Below are positions 43,218 through 52,394 of a stretch of DNA of 64,000 nt, in pieces. How positions within the stretch are numbered: position 1 is the stretch's first letter; every line of letters starts with the position of its first letter. The notes under the pieces are model-generated. The model did no database searches. It was given only the letters and a program-made list of their open reading frames with translations, and was not told the origin of the DNA. The stretch is from Candidatus Obscuribacter sp. (GTDB lineage: Bacteria; Cyanobacteriota; Vampirovibrionia; Obscuribacterales; Obscuribacteraceae). The DNA is taken from assembly GCA_016712465.1 (NCBI GenBank), contig JADJQZ010000001.1, positions 3,100,001 through 3,164,000 of the forward strand. Direction: 5' to 3'. The translations under genes and the position numbers were made by a program.

Positions 43218-43236
43218 TTCCAAGCTATTCTCCTCT

Positions 43237-43297
43237 CCGGACAATCCTCTCCACAAAGGCATTGTCCGGGCAGGGTCGCTTATGGACGAGCCCGGAC
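43237..43297 (-). promoter_or_regulatory. Possible alternative-hairpin leader before the alpha/beta hydrolase gene
   Basis: In transcript order: segment 1 GTCCGGGC (43297-43290), segment 2 GCCCGGACAAT (43271-43261), segment 3 ATTGTCCGG (43245-43237). Segment 2 can pair perfectly with 1 (8 bp) or with 3 (9 bp), not both. Segment 3 directly precedes the AGAGGAG ribosome binding site, so folding 2-3 could impede translation. No known riboswitch family is recognised. Confidence 0.4.
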
Positions 43298-43319
43298 CAA
43301 CACTCTATTAAGTGTTGCT

Positions 43320-45788
43320 TCAATAGTCTTCTGGAATCCTGCGGGTCTCCTGCTTCGGCAGAAGCTCCATATAGGAAACATCATAGATTGACTCGAACTG
43401 GCAAAACGGCAGAGCCTTCTTAAAGGCAGACATATCAGCTTCAGACCAATGTTTATCTATATAAAGCCGCTTTAGCTTGCTCATGCGCTTAAAATAGCCA
43501 AGGGAGGCGGGGGTTATATGCCCTCTGCGAATACGCAGAGTCTCCAGATTCTTCATTTTGACCAGATATTCCAGGTCATTATCAGTGGTGCCCATGGCTA
43601 CAAGCCAGATTTCTTTTAGATTGGGATACTTCTCTAAAGAGGCAAGGAGCGGCTCAGCACCGGCAATACGCTTCAACTGCAGGCATTGCAACTTCTTCAA
43701 TAAAGACATTTGCAGAATAGCTTTCCCGGTTACGTTCGGACCGCAGAGTCCCAGTGAATTCAAACTGGATAGTCTGTCTATCTCCCTTAAGAACCGGTCT
43801 GATATGGGGCTTTCGTCATAGCGCTCATATTTAGGCAAGACCTTGGTCAAAGAGTTAAAGAAGGAAAGATGCTTGAGCCGCTTCCAGTTTCTCACTTTGG
43901 AGAGAATGGGTTGCGGCTCCTCCGTTTGCATCTCCAGACCGGTCAGGTCATCCGAGCGGAAACCGTCTAGAATCTGCGGATATTCCCTGGTGCCCGCATT
44001 AAGATAAAAGACAACGTCGCTGCCGGGAGGCGCTGAAACTTTTCCCAGAGCATGCACCGGCTTGCGCCCGACCACTGAAATCTCACCCAGAATAAACTCC
44101 TCCGGAAATTTGAACACACCTGCGGATTTCACGTAATAGGGCTGAATCTTCTTATCTATAAACTTTTGCAGGGCAAAGCGATAAGCTTGTTCCTGGGGCT
44201 TATAGCGGAAGAGAAAATAGGTATCGACAGCGTTATATTCGGCCTCGGTGGCCCCGGCCTGATCAAGTCCACCGTCTACAGCTTGACGCTGCGATCTGAG
44301 GACACCATTCATTGTGTAGGGCTTGGCGCCGTCTCGCGCACCGACGGCGGCGTTAATCTCCACCAGATCGCGTCGGGTTTGTTTATCCAGGATCTTCTCC
44401 GGCACGGAAGGTCTTTTGAAATATGTGTAGGTAAGAGCAGCGGCGGCACCAAGCACTAGCACAATGAGCAACGCTACCTTAAAGACAACAGCAAGCAGCC
44501 CGGCATTGTCCCGAGCGGGAACCTCCTCAAAACAAGTTTCTGCGGCAGTGAGCTTTCTTACCCCATACCTGGCGGTGGCGTCCTCGGCGATCTGCTGCCC
44601 GGCCGGCAAATCGCTTGTGGGAGCGGCAAAACCTGCCGCATTGACTGGAAATTCCATAGTGGGCAGTCCGAAGGTAAAGCTGCCGCTCGGCTTTTTCAGC
44701 TCAGTGGTAACTCTAGAGCCGGACAACGGGGCAAAAATCTCCTTGCCCGCAAGAATTCGCTCAAAGTCGTGCTTCAACTGGTTCATGTCCTGATAACGCT
44801 CATTAGGCTGTTTAGCCAGCATCTTCTCCAGGCAAGCTTCCAGTGCGGCACTGAACTTCCCATCGGGATACGCTGAGGAAAGCGGCGGCGGAGCGATAGT
44901 CTGGTGCATATAGAAGGTCTGAAACGGATTACCACCGCGAAAGGGCGGTTTACCGGTGAGAGCCTCAAAAAGGGTACAGCCCAGAGAATAAATATCTGAG
45001 CGCTGGTCAATTTTTCGGCCGTCGCACTGCTCGGGACTCATATAGAAGGGAGTACCAAATACGGTGCCGGTTGCCGTCTGGGTTTGCACTGGAATTCCAC
45101 TCAGTCTGGCAATACCGAAATCCACCAGCTTCACAAGCGGCGCTCCGGCTTCCTGATACACCAGCATTAAGTTGGACGGCTTTACATCGCGGTGCACTAT
45201 GTTGTGGGCATGGGCACTACCAAGGGCATCGGCTACCTGCATAAACAAAGCAACAGCCGTTTGCATATCCATAGGGCCGGACCGGCGCAGCCTGGCATCA
45301 AGGGTTTCACCACTGAGAAGATCCATGACGTAGTAAACATTACCGTCCTGGTCAAGACCCATATTGTGAATACCGACAATGCCGGGATGATTGAGCCGAG
45401 CCAGGGCCACCGCTTCCGCCTTGAAGCGGCTCAGCACAAGACCGTCAATATCGGCCCGGTGGATAAGTTTCAAGGCATAGTCTTTATTCAAAACCTTGTG
45501 ACGGCAGGCAAAAACTATGCCCATACCGCCGGTTCCTAGAAGAGCCGTCAGTTCGTAGGTGCCGTCTACCAGATCACCCACCTTATACTTTTTGGCAGAA
45601 CCGCCATAAGTCTTAAAGTTGAGTAAGCCGTCCCGACTTCCCTCGCTCTCCTCCCGGGCATAGCGGCCTGAGAGGGAAGTCTCATCCATGGCGCTGTATG
45701 CAGCACCCGATGCGGCTTCACCCGCGCTTTCTCTAAACGAGTTGTCGCGGCCGGAGTTGGCTCCACCAGAGTGAGAATTGGAATTCAT
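43320..45788 (-). CDS. Ser/Thr protein kinase with extracytoplasmic leucine-rich-type domain (B)
   Basis: 822 residues. A disordered start is followed by the kinase domain at about 72-350: glycine loop GTGGMG at 85-90, K107, HRDVKPSN with D201, DFG with D223, FYMSPEQ. One span lies at about 433-458. The extracytoplasmic half ends in leucine-rich-repeat-like units: LSSLNSLGLCGPNVTGKAIL, LKKLQCLQLKRIAG, LKEIWLVAMGTTDNDLEYL, LETLRIRRGHITPASLGYF. It is probably a sensor whose ligand or protein partner binds the repeat face. It is paralogous to the kinase at 46628-48871, with matching order and linker style. Confidence 0.92.
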   Translation of the reverse strand: MNSNSHSGGANSGRDNSFRESAGEAASGAAYSAMDETSLSGRYAREESEGSRDGLLNFKTYGGSAKKYKVGDLVDGTYELTALLGTGGMGIVFACRHKVLNKDYALKLIHRADIDGLVLSRFKAEAVALARLNHPGIVGIHNMGLDQDGNVYYVMDLLSGETLDARLRRSGPMDMQTAVALFMQVADALGSAHAHNIVHRDVKPSNLMLVYQEAGAPLVKLVDFGIARLSGIPVQTQTATGTVFGTPFYMSPEQCDGRKIDQRSDIYSLGCTLFEALTGKPPFRGGNPFQTFYMHQTIAPPPLSSAYPDGKFSAALEACLEKMLAKQPNERYQDMNQLKHDFERILAGKEIFAPLSGSRVTTELKKPSGSFTFGLPTMEFPVNAAGFAAPTSDLPAGQQIAEDATARYGVRKLTAAETCFEEVPARDNAGLLAVVFKVALLIVLVLGAAAALTYTYFKRPSVPEKILDKQTRRDLVEINAAVGARDGAKPYTMNGVLRSQRQAVDGGLDQAGATEAEYNAVDTYFLFRYKPQEQAYRFALQKFIDKKIQPYYVKSAGVFKFPEEFILGEISVVGRKPVHALGKVSAPPGSDVVFYLNAGTREYPQILDGFRSDDLTGLEMQTEEPQPILSKVRNWKRLKHLSFFNSLTKVLPKYERYDESPISDRFLREIDRLSSLNSLGLCGPNVTGKAILQMSLLKKLQCLQLKRIAGAEPLLASLEKYPNLKEIWLVAMGTTDNDLEYLVKMKNLETLRIRRGHITPASLGYFKRMSKLKRLYIDKHWSEADMSAFKKALPFCQFESIYDVSYMELLPKQETRRIPEDY

Positions 45789-45835
45789 TATAGGCAGCCT
45801 GAACGATTGCGCTCAGAATATAACCGACCGAAGCC

Positions 45836-46615
45836 CTAGAGCACATTAAAGCTGGGGATGAGGTCCGACTTGCGCTCGACCTCAAAAACAAAATCGCCGG
45901 GCTCGATGGTGCAATCAATATCAGCCTCATGGTAATCAATCTGGTTCCAGAAGCGACGCGCTTCGGTCTGGCTCTCCCTGAACTGCCGGTATTCGAGAGC
46001 CTTTTGCTCATCTATGGCCTTGATGGCCAGAAACTTGCTCTCATCAATACCGGGCTTGATGACGATACCCACCCGCACTCGTTTGAGCAAACACTTTTCT
46101 TTCTCAATCCAGAATTCTTCCTCGCTATCAGTCCAAGTTTTTCCCTTCAGATGGTAACAATCAACCCCGTCCACAATCGCATCTTCAAGGCGCTCCAGTT
46201 CCTTGAGGCGCAACATGGTGCGCACCTTCTGCTTGAGAGAGGGAAGCAGATAAGCTGAGACCGTCATGGAAGCCCCCTTGGAAGTGCCGGTAGCTGTAGC
46301 AATGGCTAGATCAAGACTCTGACAGGGCAGCACTTGTTTTTCAGAGGAAAAATGCCGGTAGGTCTGACTGCCTTCCGTCCATAGGGCAGAGACTCTATAA
46401 TCCGCCTTCTCCGGATCCCCAAGGGGTCTTTCCACCCACTCAAAATAGAAATTATCCGGTCTTTGAAAGCAGAGTTTGAAAGCCACCCGCAAGCGATAGA
46501 TCTCAACTCCATCTTGCTCATAGTGCCGCACCAGCCCTCTGTCTGCGTAAGACCGACAGTCTTCGTAAGTCTTCGAGAGGTTGTACATAATGTCGGCGGC
46601 GTCTAAGGATTCCAT
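45836..46615 (-). CDS. LolA/DUF2092-like protein without signal peptide
   Basis: 259 residues. The pattern of a long curved beta sheet with a start helix (LSKTYEDCRSYADRGLVR), paired strands (FKLCFQRPDNFYFEWVE), and a later VDGVDCYHLKGKTW / EFWIEKEKCLLKRV hairpin resembles DUF2092 and lipoprotein-carrier LolA-type proteins. Those are periplasmic, but no signal peptide is seen here (start MESLDAADIMYNLSK), so it may act in the cytoplasm. It sits between two kinase genes, 12 bp after one and 47 bp before the other, and is a likely partner or substrate of them. Confidence 0.6.
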   Translation of the reverse strand: MESLDAADIMYNLSKTYEDCRSYADRGLVRHYEQDGVEIYRLRVAFKLCFQRPDNFYFEWVERPLGDPEKADYRVSALWTEGSQTYRHFSSEKQVLPCQSLDLAIATATGTSKGASMTVSAYLLPSLKQKVRTMLRLKELERLEDAIVDGVDCYHLKGKTWTDSEEEFWIEKEKCLLKRVRVGIVIKPGIDESKFLAIKAIDEQKALEYRQFRESQTEARRFWNQIDYHEADIDCTIEPGDFVFEVERKSDLIPSFNVL

Positions 46616-46627
46616 ATAAAACTCCCC

Positions 46628-48871
46628 TTAAGGAAAAACCTTCCAGTAACTGACATTGGTAACAGACTCAAACCGAGCGGCAGGAACCGCAGCATGAAAG
46701 CGTCCCTTTTCCGCATCGGTCCATGGTCTATCCAACCAGAGTTCTTTCAAAGCAGGCATCTTTGAAAATGTTTCTGCGGAAGCGGTGCTCAACTTAGACC
46801 TCCTGATTCGAATACTTTTGAGGCTCCGCATTTTCAAGAGCAACTTAAGATCTTCATCGCTCAAACTGCAACCGACTATCCATATCGATTCCAACGAACT
46901 ACGTTCCGGCAAGCGCCGGAGCAATTGAGGAAGATTGGATACGCGCTTAAGTCTCAGTTCCTTCAACCTCGGCAAGATCTTCATTGCCAGCAAGTCGTCA
47001 ACGGTTATCTTGTCCCCACAAACTCCCAGACTCTCAAGATTAGTAAAGCCATCAACAACCTTCAAGTGCTTTATATCAGGGCTGGACTCATCGTAATCCT
47101 CGTGTCCCGGCAAGGCCTTTGATATGGAATTGAAAAAGCTTAGACTCCGGAGTTTCTTCCAACGCTTCAAGACGGAAATTACGTGATCGAGATCCTTGAA
47201 TACTAACTCGATAGAATCCACTTCCTCCGGACCTAAAGGATCAAGCAGACAGCCAAAACTCTTAGTTCTGGAGCCGAAAATCAATCTGCGGTTACTATTT
47301 GGCGGAGCCTTAACGTCTCCCACGCAAGGTTGAACGGGTCTTTCGTCTATGGAGCTGTGACATAAAATTATATCTTCAGGGAAATAAAAACCAGAATCTT
47401 TACCTAAACCGCGCATATGAAAAACCGAGGCACGGGGCGTGCTTTTGACAGCCTCGATATGATCCCTCAGGCGTTTCTCGAAATCAGATTTATTAAGCCC
47501 GAAAGCTACCCAGTCAACTTTATGTACTGCTGCAATCTCAGAAGGAGTAGCACCAACCGCGACCAGGTCCTCATCCTTAACAACATCGTAAGAAGCAGCA
47601 CTGGCAAAATCACTTATTGGATTATAGCTATCGGAAACTTCAGGAGGAGGAGGCTGCAACTTTTCCGGGAGATTAGCAGCTGTCTTAGGCTGTTCCGAAT
47701 CGCTGCGGATGGGGTCAGCCTTGTGGTTGAACAAAAGTGTGCCAAGCGCGAATAATGAAGAGAACACCAGACTGCCAGCGAGAACCCAAACCAAATTGCG
47801 CCTTCCAGCGGAGCCGGATTTGAGGTTGTCTGTTGTGGAAGACACCTCCTCGGTAGCGGTTCCTTTATTGACAGTACTATACTGAAAAGCCTGTTCAAGT
47901 ACCGGTCGACCAAGCAGTAACCGCTCCAAATCACGTTTTACCTGCGACATAGCTTGGTACCGATCAATAGCTTTCTTGGCCAGCAACTTTTTGACCACTA
48001 ATTCGACACCTTCCGAAATGCCTGCCTCCGGTGCGATTACAGATAACCTGGGAGGCTCCATGGTCTGGTGCTGACTGAAGGTTTCGAAGGGGTTGCCCCC
48101 CACAAAGGGCGGACGGCCCGTCAGCACCTCGAAGAGCGTACAGCCGAAGGAATAAACATCAGAGCGTTCATCAACCTTACCACCTTCAATTTGCTCCGGG
48201 CTCATATAGAAGGGAGTGCCAAAAACTGCACCGGTAGCAGTCTGACTCTGAGAGACGCCATCACCGGCGGTGAGCCTGGCGATGCCGAAATCCATCAGCT
48301 TGAGCATGGTGATGGCATCCTGAGAATCACGTATAACCATGAGGTTGCCGGGCTTGATATCACGGTGTACGATACCATGTTGATGGGCGCAAGAAAGGGC
48401 ATCAGCCAGGCCGATAAAGAGCTTGAGAGCCAGGTCCACCGGCAAATACTCTTCCTTCCTCAATAAGACATCCAGACTTTCTCCGGAGAGCAGATCCATA
48501 ACCAGATAGGGGCAAAGTCCCTGATCTATGCCCATGTTGTGTATGCCGACAATGCCATTGTGGTTTAGCCTGGCCAGAGACTTGGCTTCGGCCTGAAAGC
48601 GCAACCAATGCTCGTTAGTAAGCTTCTCACCGGAAAGAACCTTGAGAGCATATGTCTTACCAAGAACCAGGTGCTTGCAACTAAAGACCACTCCCATACC
48701 GCCTCGACCAAGAAGCTTGAGGAGCTGGTAGGAGTTATCAACCACGTCACCAGGCAGATACTTCCGCACGGCACCGGAGGTAGTGGAGACTACGCCGGAT
48801 TCACCGGAGCCGGTCCACACCGTATTCTCACCGGTGAAATCAGAATTGTCATCGAAGGGTGAATTAGTCAC
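46628..48871 (-). CDS. Ser/Thr protein kinase with extracytoplasmic leucine-rich-type domain (A)
   Basis: 747 residues, first gene of the cassette. The kinase domain (about 48-320) has GRGGMG at 55-60, K77, HRDIKPGN with D171, DFG with D194 and FYMSPEQ, all intact. One span lies at about 355-378. The external domain carries repeat-like LxxL/IxxC units: LEFLSLG-type FTNLESLGVCGDKITVDDLL, PRLKELRLKRVSNLP, SLESIWIVGCSLSDEDLK, LKSIRIRRSKLSTAS. It aligns with kinase B along its whole length. The pair arose by duplication and may form a heteromeric sensor. Confidence 0.92.
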   Translation of the reverse strand: MTNSPFDDNSDFTGENTVWTGSGESGVVSTTSGAVRKYLPGDVVDNSYQLLKLLGRGGMGVVFSCKHLVLGKTYALKVLSGEKLTNEHWLRFQAEAKSLARLNHNGIVGIHNMGIDQGLCPYLVMDLLSGESLDVLLRKEEYLPVDLALKLFIGLADALSCAHQHGIVHRDIKPGNLMVIRDSQDAITMLKLMDFGIARLTAGDGVSQSQTATGAVFGTPFYMSPEQIEGGKVDERSDVYSFGCTLFEVLTGRPPFVGGNPFETFSQHQTMEPPRLSVIAPEAGISEGVELVVKKLLAKKAIDRYQAMSQVKRDLERLLLGRPVLEQAFQYSTVNKGTATEEVSSTTDNLKSGSAGRRNLVWVLAGSLVFSSLFALGTLLFNHKADPIRSDSEQPKTAANLPEKLQPPPPEVSDSYNPISDFASAASYDVVKDEDLVAVGATPSEIAAVHKVDWVAFGLNKSDFEKRLRDHIEAVKSTPRASVFHMRGLGKDSGFYFPEDIILCHSSIDERPVQPCVGDVKAPPNSNRRLIFGSRTKSFGCLLDPLGPEEVDSIELVFKDLDHVISVLKRWKKLRSLSFFNSISKALPGHEDYDESSPDIKHLKVVDGFTNLESLGVCGDKITVDDLLAMKILPRLKELRLKRVSNLPQLLRRLPERSSLESIWIVGCSLSDEDLKLLLKMRSLKSIRIRRSKLSTASAETFSKMPALKELWLDRPWTDAEKGRFHAAVPAARFESVTNVSYWKVFP

Positions 48872-48941
48872 AGTGTAGACATTCTGCTCCCTGTGGCAGG
48901 CTTTCGGCTCAGATCAGAAAGGATTCCTGTTTTTGGTTGGC

Positions 48942-50039
48942 TCAGGTAATAATCACTGAGGCTTGCTCACACTCAAAGGATAGTTCATCTTCCATGAAGA
49001 GCATGCGCAAGAGATCTCGATAAAACCCATAGAGGGGAATTCGCTCGGAAAGCTCGGCGCGCATGGCATCACGCCGCAATTTGAAGGAACGATGGGATGG
49101 CCCGGACATATGGTCGAGCTCTAAGTAGTAATTGCTCAGTGGTTGCACCTGAATTTCAAAGAGTCGCTCACTCCAGAGCACCACACTCTTCAAGGCTCGC
49201 CACCCCGTCTTCTTCATCTGCTCCTCGTGGCAGGTAAGATAATCTTTGGTTTCAAGAAAATGCAAAGCACTGGGCTTATCTTCATCCACCGGATGGAAGT
49301 CGATGTCCACCGCTTCATCAGCCAACCCGTACATCTCCAGGCGGCGCCGGTCAAGCTCGTCAAAGGTTAGCTCTTCCAGACGTTTGTGCACTTTCAAACA
49401 GGAGGCTTCGTCTTCACAAACTATTTTTATGCCGAAAATGTCCTTGATAAACTTACTGAACTGGCGAAAATGCTTATCCTTGACCACAAGTTCATCCACA
49501 CCGAAAAGCTCATCGGTGACTTTATTCCATAGCTCTTCTTCCGCCTTGACGCGGCTGGTGAGACGATTAACTCCGCTTCGCACCGGGGCGCATGGAAGAT
49601 ATTCCACAAAGTTGGCCGAAAGTTCGAGTGGAACCCACTCCTGGTCTTTTCTATAGCGAAAGTGATCGAGCATGTGGTTGCCCAGATCGATATCCGTGAC
49701 GTTCAAGAGTGTGTCTCTTTCGATTCTCTCTCTGATCAGGAAAGGTCTTTGAGAAGAATCGGGCAAAGCACCGATGACATTGCAGTGCAGTTCGAACTTA
49801 CCGTCAAGAAGAATGGAAGAAAGCAAATGAGCAAGGGTATGCAAATTTCTTTCGCCTTGAATGATATTCAAACGAAAGGCTTCCCGGACGCGGATGATAA
49901 AATCTCTGGGCAGTTCAATCCGCACATGAGAACCCGGACTGGCCTCCTGTTCAGCCTTTTTGGCGGCCAGAAAGGCGATAAACTGGTGCAGCACCGGCTC
50001 CTGTATGACCATATGGAGAGGAGATTGCGCTGATTGCAT
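48942..50039 (-). CDS. Divergent RelA/SpoT-like nucleotidyltransferase-fold protein (candidate)
   Basis: 365 residues, cytoplasmic. At about 195-320 the order of elements recalls the (p)ppGpp synthetase domain: FIKDIFGIKIVCEDEASCLKVHK (compare I-x-D-x-x-G-I-R-I), then ETKDYLTCHEEQMKKTGWRALK (compare K-D-Y-I...G-Y-x-S-L-H), then LFEIQVQPLSNYY (compare E-I-Q-I-R-T). D and E positions survive, but the conserved Tyr and His of GYxSLH are Trp and Lys. It may therefore lack synthetase activity or use another substrate. The N-terminal 190 residues match nothing I know. It diverges from the TPR gene. Confidence 0.45.
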   Translation of the reverse strand: MQSAQSPLHMVIQEPVLHQFIAFLAAKKAEQEASPGSHVRIELPRDFIIRVREAFRLNIIQGERNLHTLAHLLSSILLDGKFELHCNVIGALPDSSQRPFLIRERIERDTLLNVTDIDLGNHMLDHFRYRKDQEWVPLELSANFVEYLPCAPVRSGVNRLTSRVKAEEELWNKVTDELFGVDELVVKDKHFRQFSKFIKDIFGIKIVCEDEASCLKVHKRLEELTFDELDRRRLEMYGLADEAVDIDFHPVDEDKPSALHFLETKDYLTCHEEQMKKTGWRALKSVVLWSERLFEIQVQPLSNYYLELDHMSGPSHRSFKLRRDAMRAELSERIPLYGFYRDLLRMLFMEDELSFECEQASVIIT

Positions 50040-50102
50040 GGTTTAAGCTACCAATTTGCCCGACTCATCTTATTCTATGCCAAAATGCCCTGGAGCGAGT
50101 AC

Positions 50103-51347
50103 ATGTTATTAAGGACCCCCATGTTGCGAAGCAATTTAACACTTATAAACAAAAGCCTTACGGTCCTGGTCCTGGCGGCCCTGAACGGTCTTCCGAATAT
50201 GCCGCCGGCTAACGCCGCCCCTGACCTGACCCCTGATCAACGGGAAGAGGTAAAGCTTAAGAGCGAAAAGTGGGGAATTCTCAGACAGAAGGCCGAAAAG
50301 CTCAGCCGCGAAAACAAGAAGGAAGAGACCCTGGTCATTTATGAACAACTTCTGGCTGAGCGCAAAGCCCTCGGTCTCGACCTGGCCGCTGAATACGCCC
50401 TTCTGGGCGGCGTATTGACCGAGCTTGGCCGACAAGAAGAAGCAGTCAAGGTTTATAAAGACATGCTCGCCGCCAGGGAAAGCCTGAACGGCAAAGACGA
50501 CCCGCAGGTCATCTATGCCCTGGATGAATACGCCAAATCACTTGAGCATTTCGGCAAGAAAGGGGAGGCCGGCCAGCTCCGCAGCCGCATTGCCAGAATT
50601 CAAAAAGAGACTGCCGCCCGCCCCGTATTCGGCAAAATCACCAGCGCGCCGGGATCGGCGGCACGTTTGAAGGAGGCCGAGCAAGTAAACAGCCGTGGGG
50701 AGCAGTTGGTGAAAGCCGACTTGCAGGATAAAGCCTACCTCTACTTTGATAGGGCCGTGCAGTTAAACCCGAATGACCCGCTTCTCCTTAGAAATCGGGC
50801 CGAAACTCTCTCCTGGAAGCAAGACTTTGCAAAAGCCATGGCCGACCTCAATAAAGCCATTAAACTCAAGCCTGATTTCGCCAGAGCTTATGTGGATAGA
50901 GCCTTTGTGCACCAGAATCTCAAACAGTACAAGCAGGCCATTGCTGATTTCGAAAAAGCCTACACCCTAGACGGCAAAGATATTGATGCCATGGGCTCGA
51001 GAGCAAAGCTTTTGGATGAAATGGGCAAACATGAAGAAGCGGTGGACGGCTACACCAGAGTCATCCAGACTGATCCAAGCCAGTACTGGCCTTACATTCA
51101 AAGATCCGTGGCTTATGCCTCGATGAAACGCTTCAAAGAAGCGGAAGACGACCTTACCGTTCTTATCAATCGCGCCCCCGGCGATACCGACTACTATGAA
51201 TATCGGGCCGGGGTTTATATCAAGGCCGGTGATTTGAAGAAGGCGTTGAACGACTACAACAAAATGATTGAACTGAGCCCGCAGAACTCATACTTTAAAG
51301 AGAAACGCGCCGCCCTGACAAAACAACTGAACGGCCAGACCAAGTAG
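50103..51347 (+). CDS. Exported TPR protein
   Basis: 414 residues from the ATG at 50103, with GGAG seven bases upstream; ATG 50121 with AAGGA is an equally good alternative and both keep the signal peptide (SLTVLVLAALNGLPNMPPANA). A helical region has two degenerate TPRs (ETLVIYEQLLAERKALG, EAVKVYKDMLAARESL); the second half has five or six canonical 34-residue TPRs (KAYLYFDRAVQLNPND, KAMADLNKAIKLKPDF, QAIADFEKAYTLDG, EAVDGYTRVIQTDPSQ, EAEDDLTVLINRAPGD, KALNDYNKMIELSPQN). It is a periplasmic protein-binding scaffold. The partner is unknown. Confidence 0.88.
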   Translation: MLLRTPMLRSNLTLINKSLTVLVLAALNGLPNMPPANAAPDLTPDQREEVKLKSEKWGILRQKAEKLSRENKKEETLVIYEQLLAERKALGLDLAAEYALLGGVLTELGRQEEAVKVYKDMLAARESLNGKDDPQVIYALDEYAKSLEHFGKKGEAGQLRSRIARIQKETAARPVFGKITSAPGSAARLKEAEQVNSRGEQLVKADLQDKAYLYFDRAVQLNPNDPLLLRNRAETLSWKQDFAKAMADLNKAIKLKPDFARAYVDRAFVHQNLKQYKQAIADFEKAYTLDGKDIDAMGSRAKLLDEMGKHEEAVDGYTRVIQTDPSQYWPYIQRSVAYASMKRFKEAEDDLTVLINRAPGDTDYYEYRAGVYIKAGDLKKALNDYNKMIELSPQNSYFKEKRAALTKQLNGQTK

Positions 51348-51365
51348 TCACGTGCGCAGGTTGCT

Positions 51366-51893
51366 TCAGGGAACACTGACCGATAGCGGTTGAGACTTCT
51401 TGCCGCCGTCGACGGTGAAGACCACGGTAGAGCCTCCGTGTGGCATGTTCTCAAGAGAGATAGTACTACCGGCGGTAGCACCAGGCGCTATCTCAACTTG
51501 ATTTGAACTGCCCAGTCCGTCGTTGATCTTACTGGTCATGAAAATTTGATCTTCAGGAATCTTGAAGGGTAGCTCATCCCAGCCTTTATTAAGGGAGGTA
51601 CGGACGACATTGCCGGTAGCAATCTCCGCCTTAAAATGACGGGACGGCATACCGGTGGCTTCGATTGCTTTTTTATAAGTAAAAGGGGATGTGTCGGCAT
51701 TCTTGACCGTCAGCTCGAAATTAGCGGTCGTACCATCCACGCCCAGGAGAATCGCGCTTACCTCAAGATTCTTAGCCGTGGGTTTTGTTTCTTGAAAGCG
51801 CATGGAAAAAACGCATATAACCACCAGTGATGCCATGACCGTCAACGACGCATTATTCTTGATGAAACTGAGAACCTTGTTCATGAAAGACAT
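51366..51893 (-). CDS. Membrane-anchored protein with Ig-like extracytoplasmic domain
   Basis: 175 residues. A single N-terminal span (ASLTVMASLVVICVFSM) is followed by a beta-rich domain at about 40-175: ANFELTVKNADTSPFTY, AEIATGNVVRTSL, NQVEIAPGATAGSTISLE, TVVFTVDGGKKSQPLSVSV. The alternating strands fit an immunoglobulin- or fibronectin-like sandwich. No family is named with confidence. It converges with the TPR gene, 18 bp apart, and has its own promoter region on the far side. Confidence 0.6.
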   Translation of the reverse strand: MSFMNKVLSFIKNNASLTVMASLVVICVFSMRFQETKPTAKNLEVSAILLGVDGTTANFELTVKNADTSPFTYKKAIEATGMPSRHFKAEIATGNVVRTSLNKGWDELPFKIPEDQIFMTSKINDGLGSSNQVEIAPGATAGSTISLENMPHGGSTVVFTVDGGKKSQPLSVSVP

Positions 51894-52394
51894 CCCCTGG
51901 AAGCGCTGTACTTACAGACAAACACTAACTACTATAGCCAGATTGACAAGCCCTGACTAGAGAGCGAGCCTCTCAGTTGAAGAGGAAACAAGCGGCAAGT
52001 GTGATGCTTACCCGGGAGTCGGTTACCTTCTTGAACGACAAAGCAATGCACCGGCTACGTTTTCCCATTTTGGAAGTCAAGCCTGCGGTCTTGTCAGGTA
52101 GAATTATCTTCTATGCAACTTTGTGATGAAAGCACTTCCATTTGTGGTGGAAGGAGAAGGCCTCCTGCCTCTACTTGTTGGTTCATTGATGAAGATTGAT
52201 ATGCGGAAGAAGATGCCTGTGCTGCTCAATAACTTCCAGAAGCAGTACGAAATTCGCCGGCATAAGCACCAGATTTAGCCACAGTTCCGACACAGAATGG
52301 TAGTGTTTACCGGCACAGCCAGCGTATTTTTAGCATTCCCAGCTAGTTGAGACCATGTTACCCTCGGCACACAGAAAGAGGGGGAGCAAGAGGA
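51894..52394. other. 501-bp intergenic region with one small candidate gene
   Basis: The divergent promoter region for the genes on either side. A 50-codon frame at 52126-52278 is listed separately. No repeats, terminators or RNA genes are seen in the remainder. Confidence 0.4.
52126..52278 (+). CDS. Possible 50-residue protein
   Basis: ATG 52126 to TAG 52278; the frame is closed 24 bases upstream. The product starts MKALPFVVEGEGLLPLLVG, then a basic half (MRKKMPVLLNNFQKQYEIRRHKH). The composition is protein-like, but there is no clear ribosome binding site and no recognised family. It might also be the tail of a decayed longer gene. Confidence 0.28.
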   Translation: MKALPFVVEGEGLLPLLVGSLMKIDMRKKMPVLLNNFQKQYEIRRHKHQI

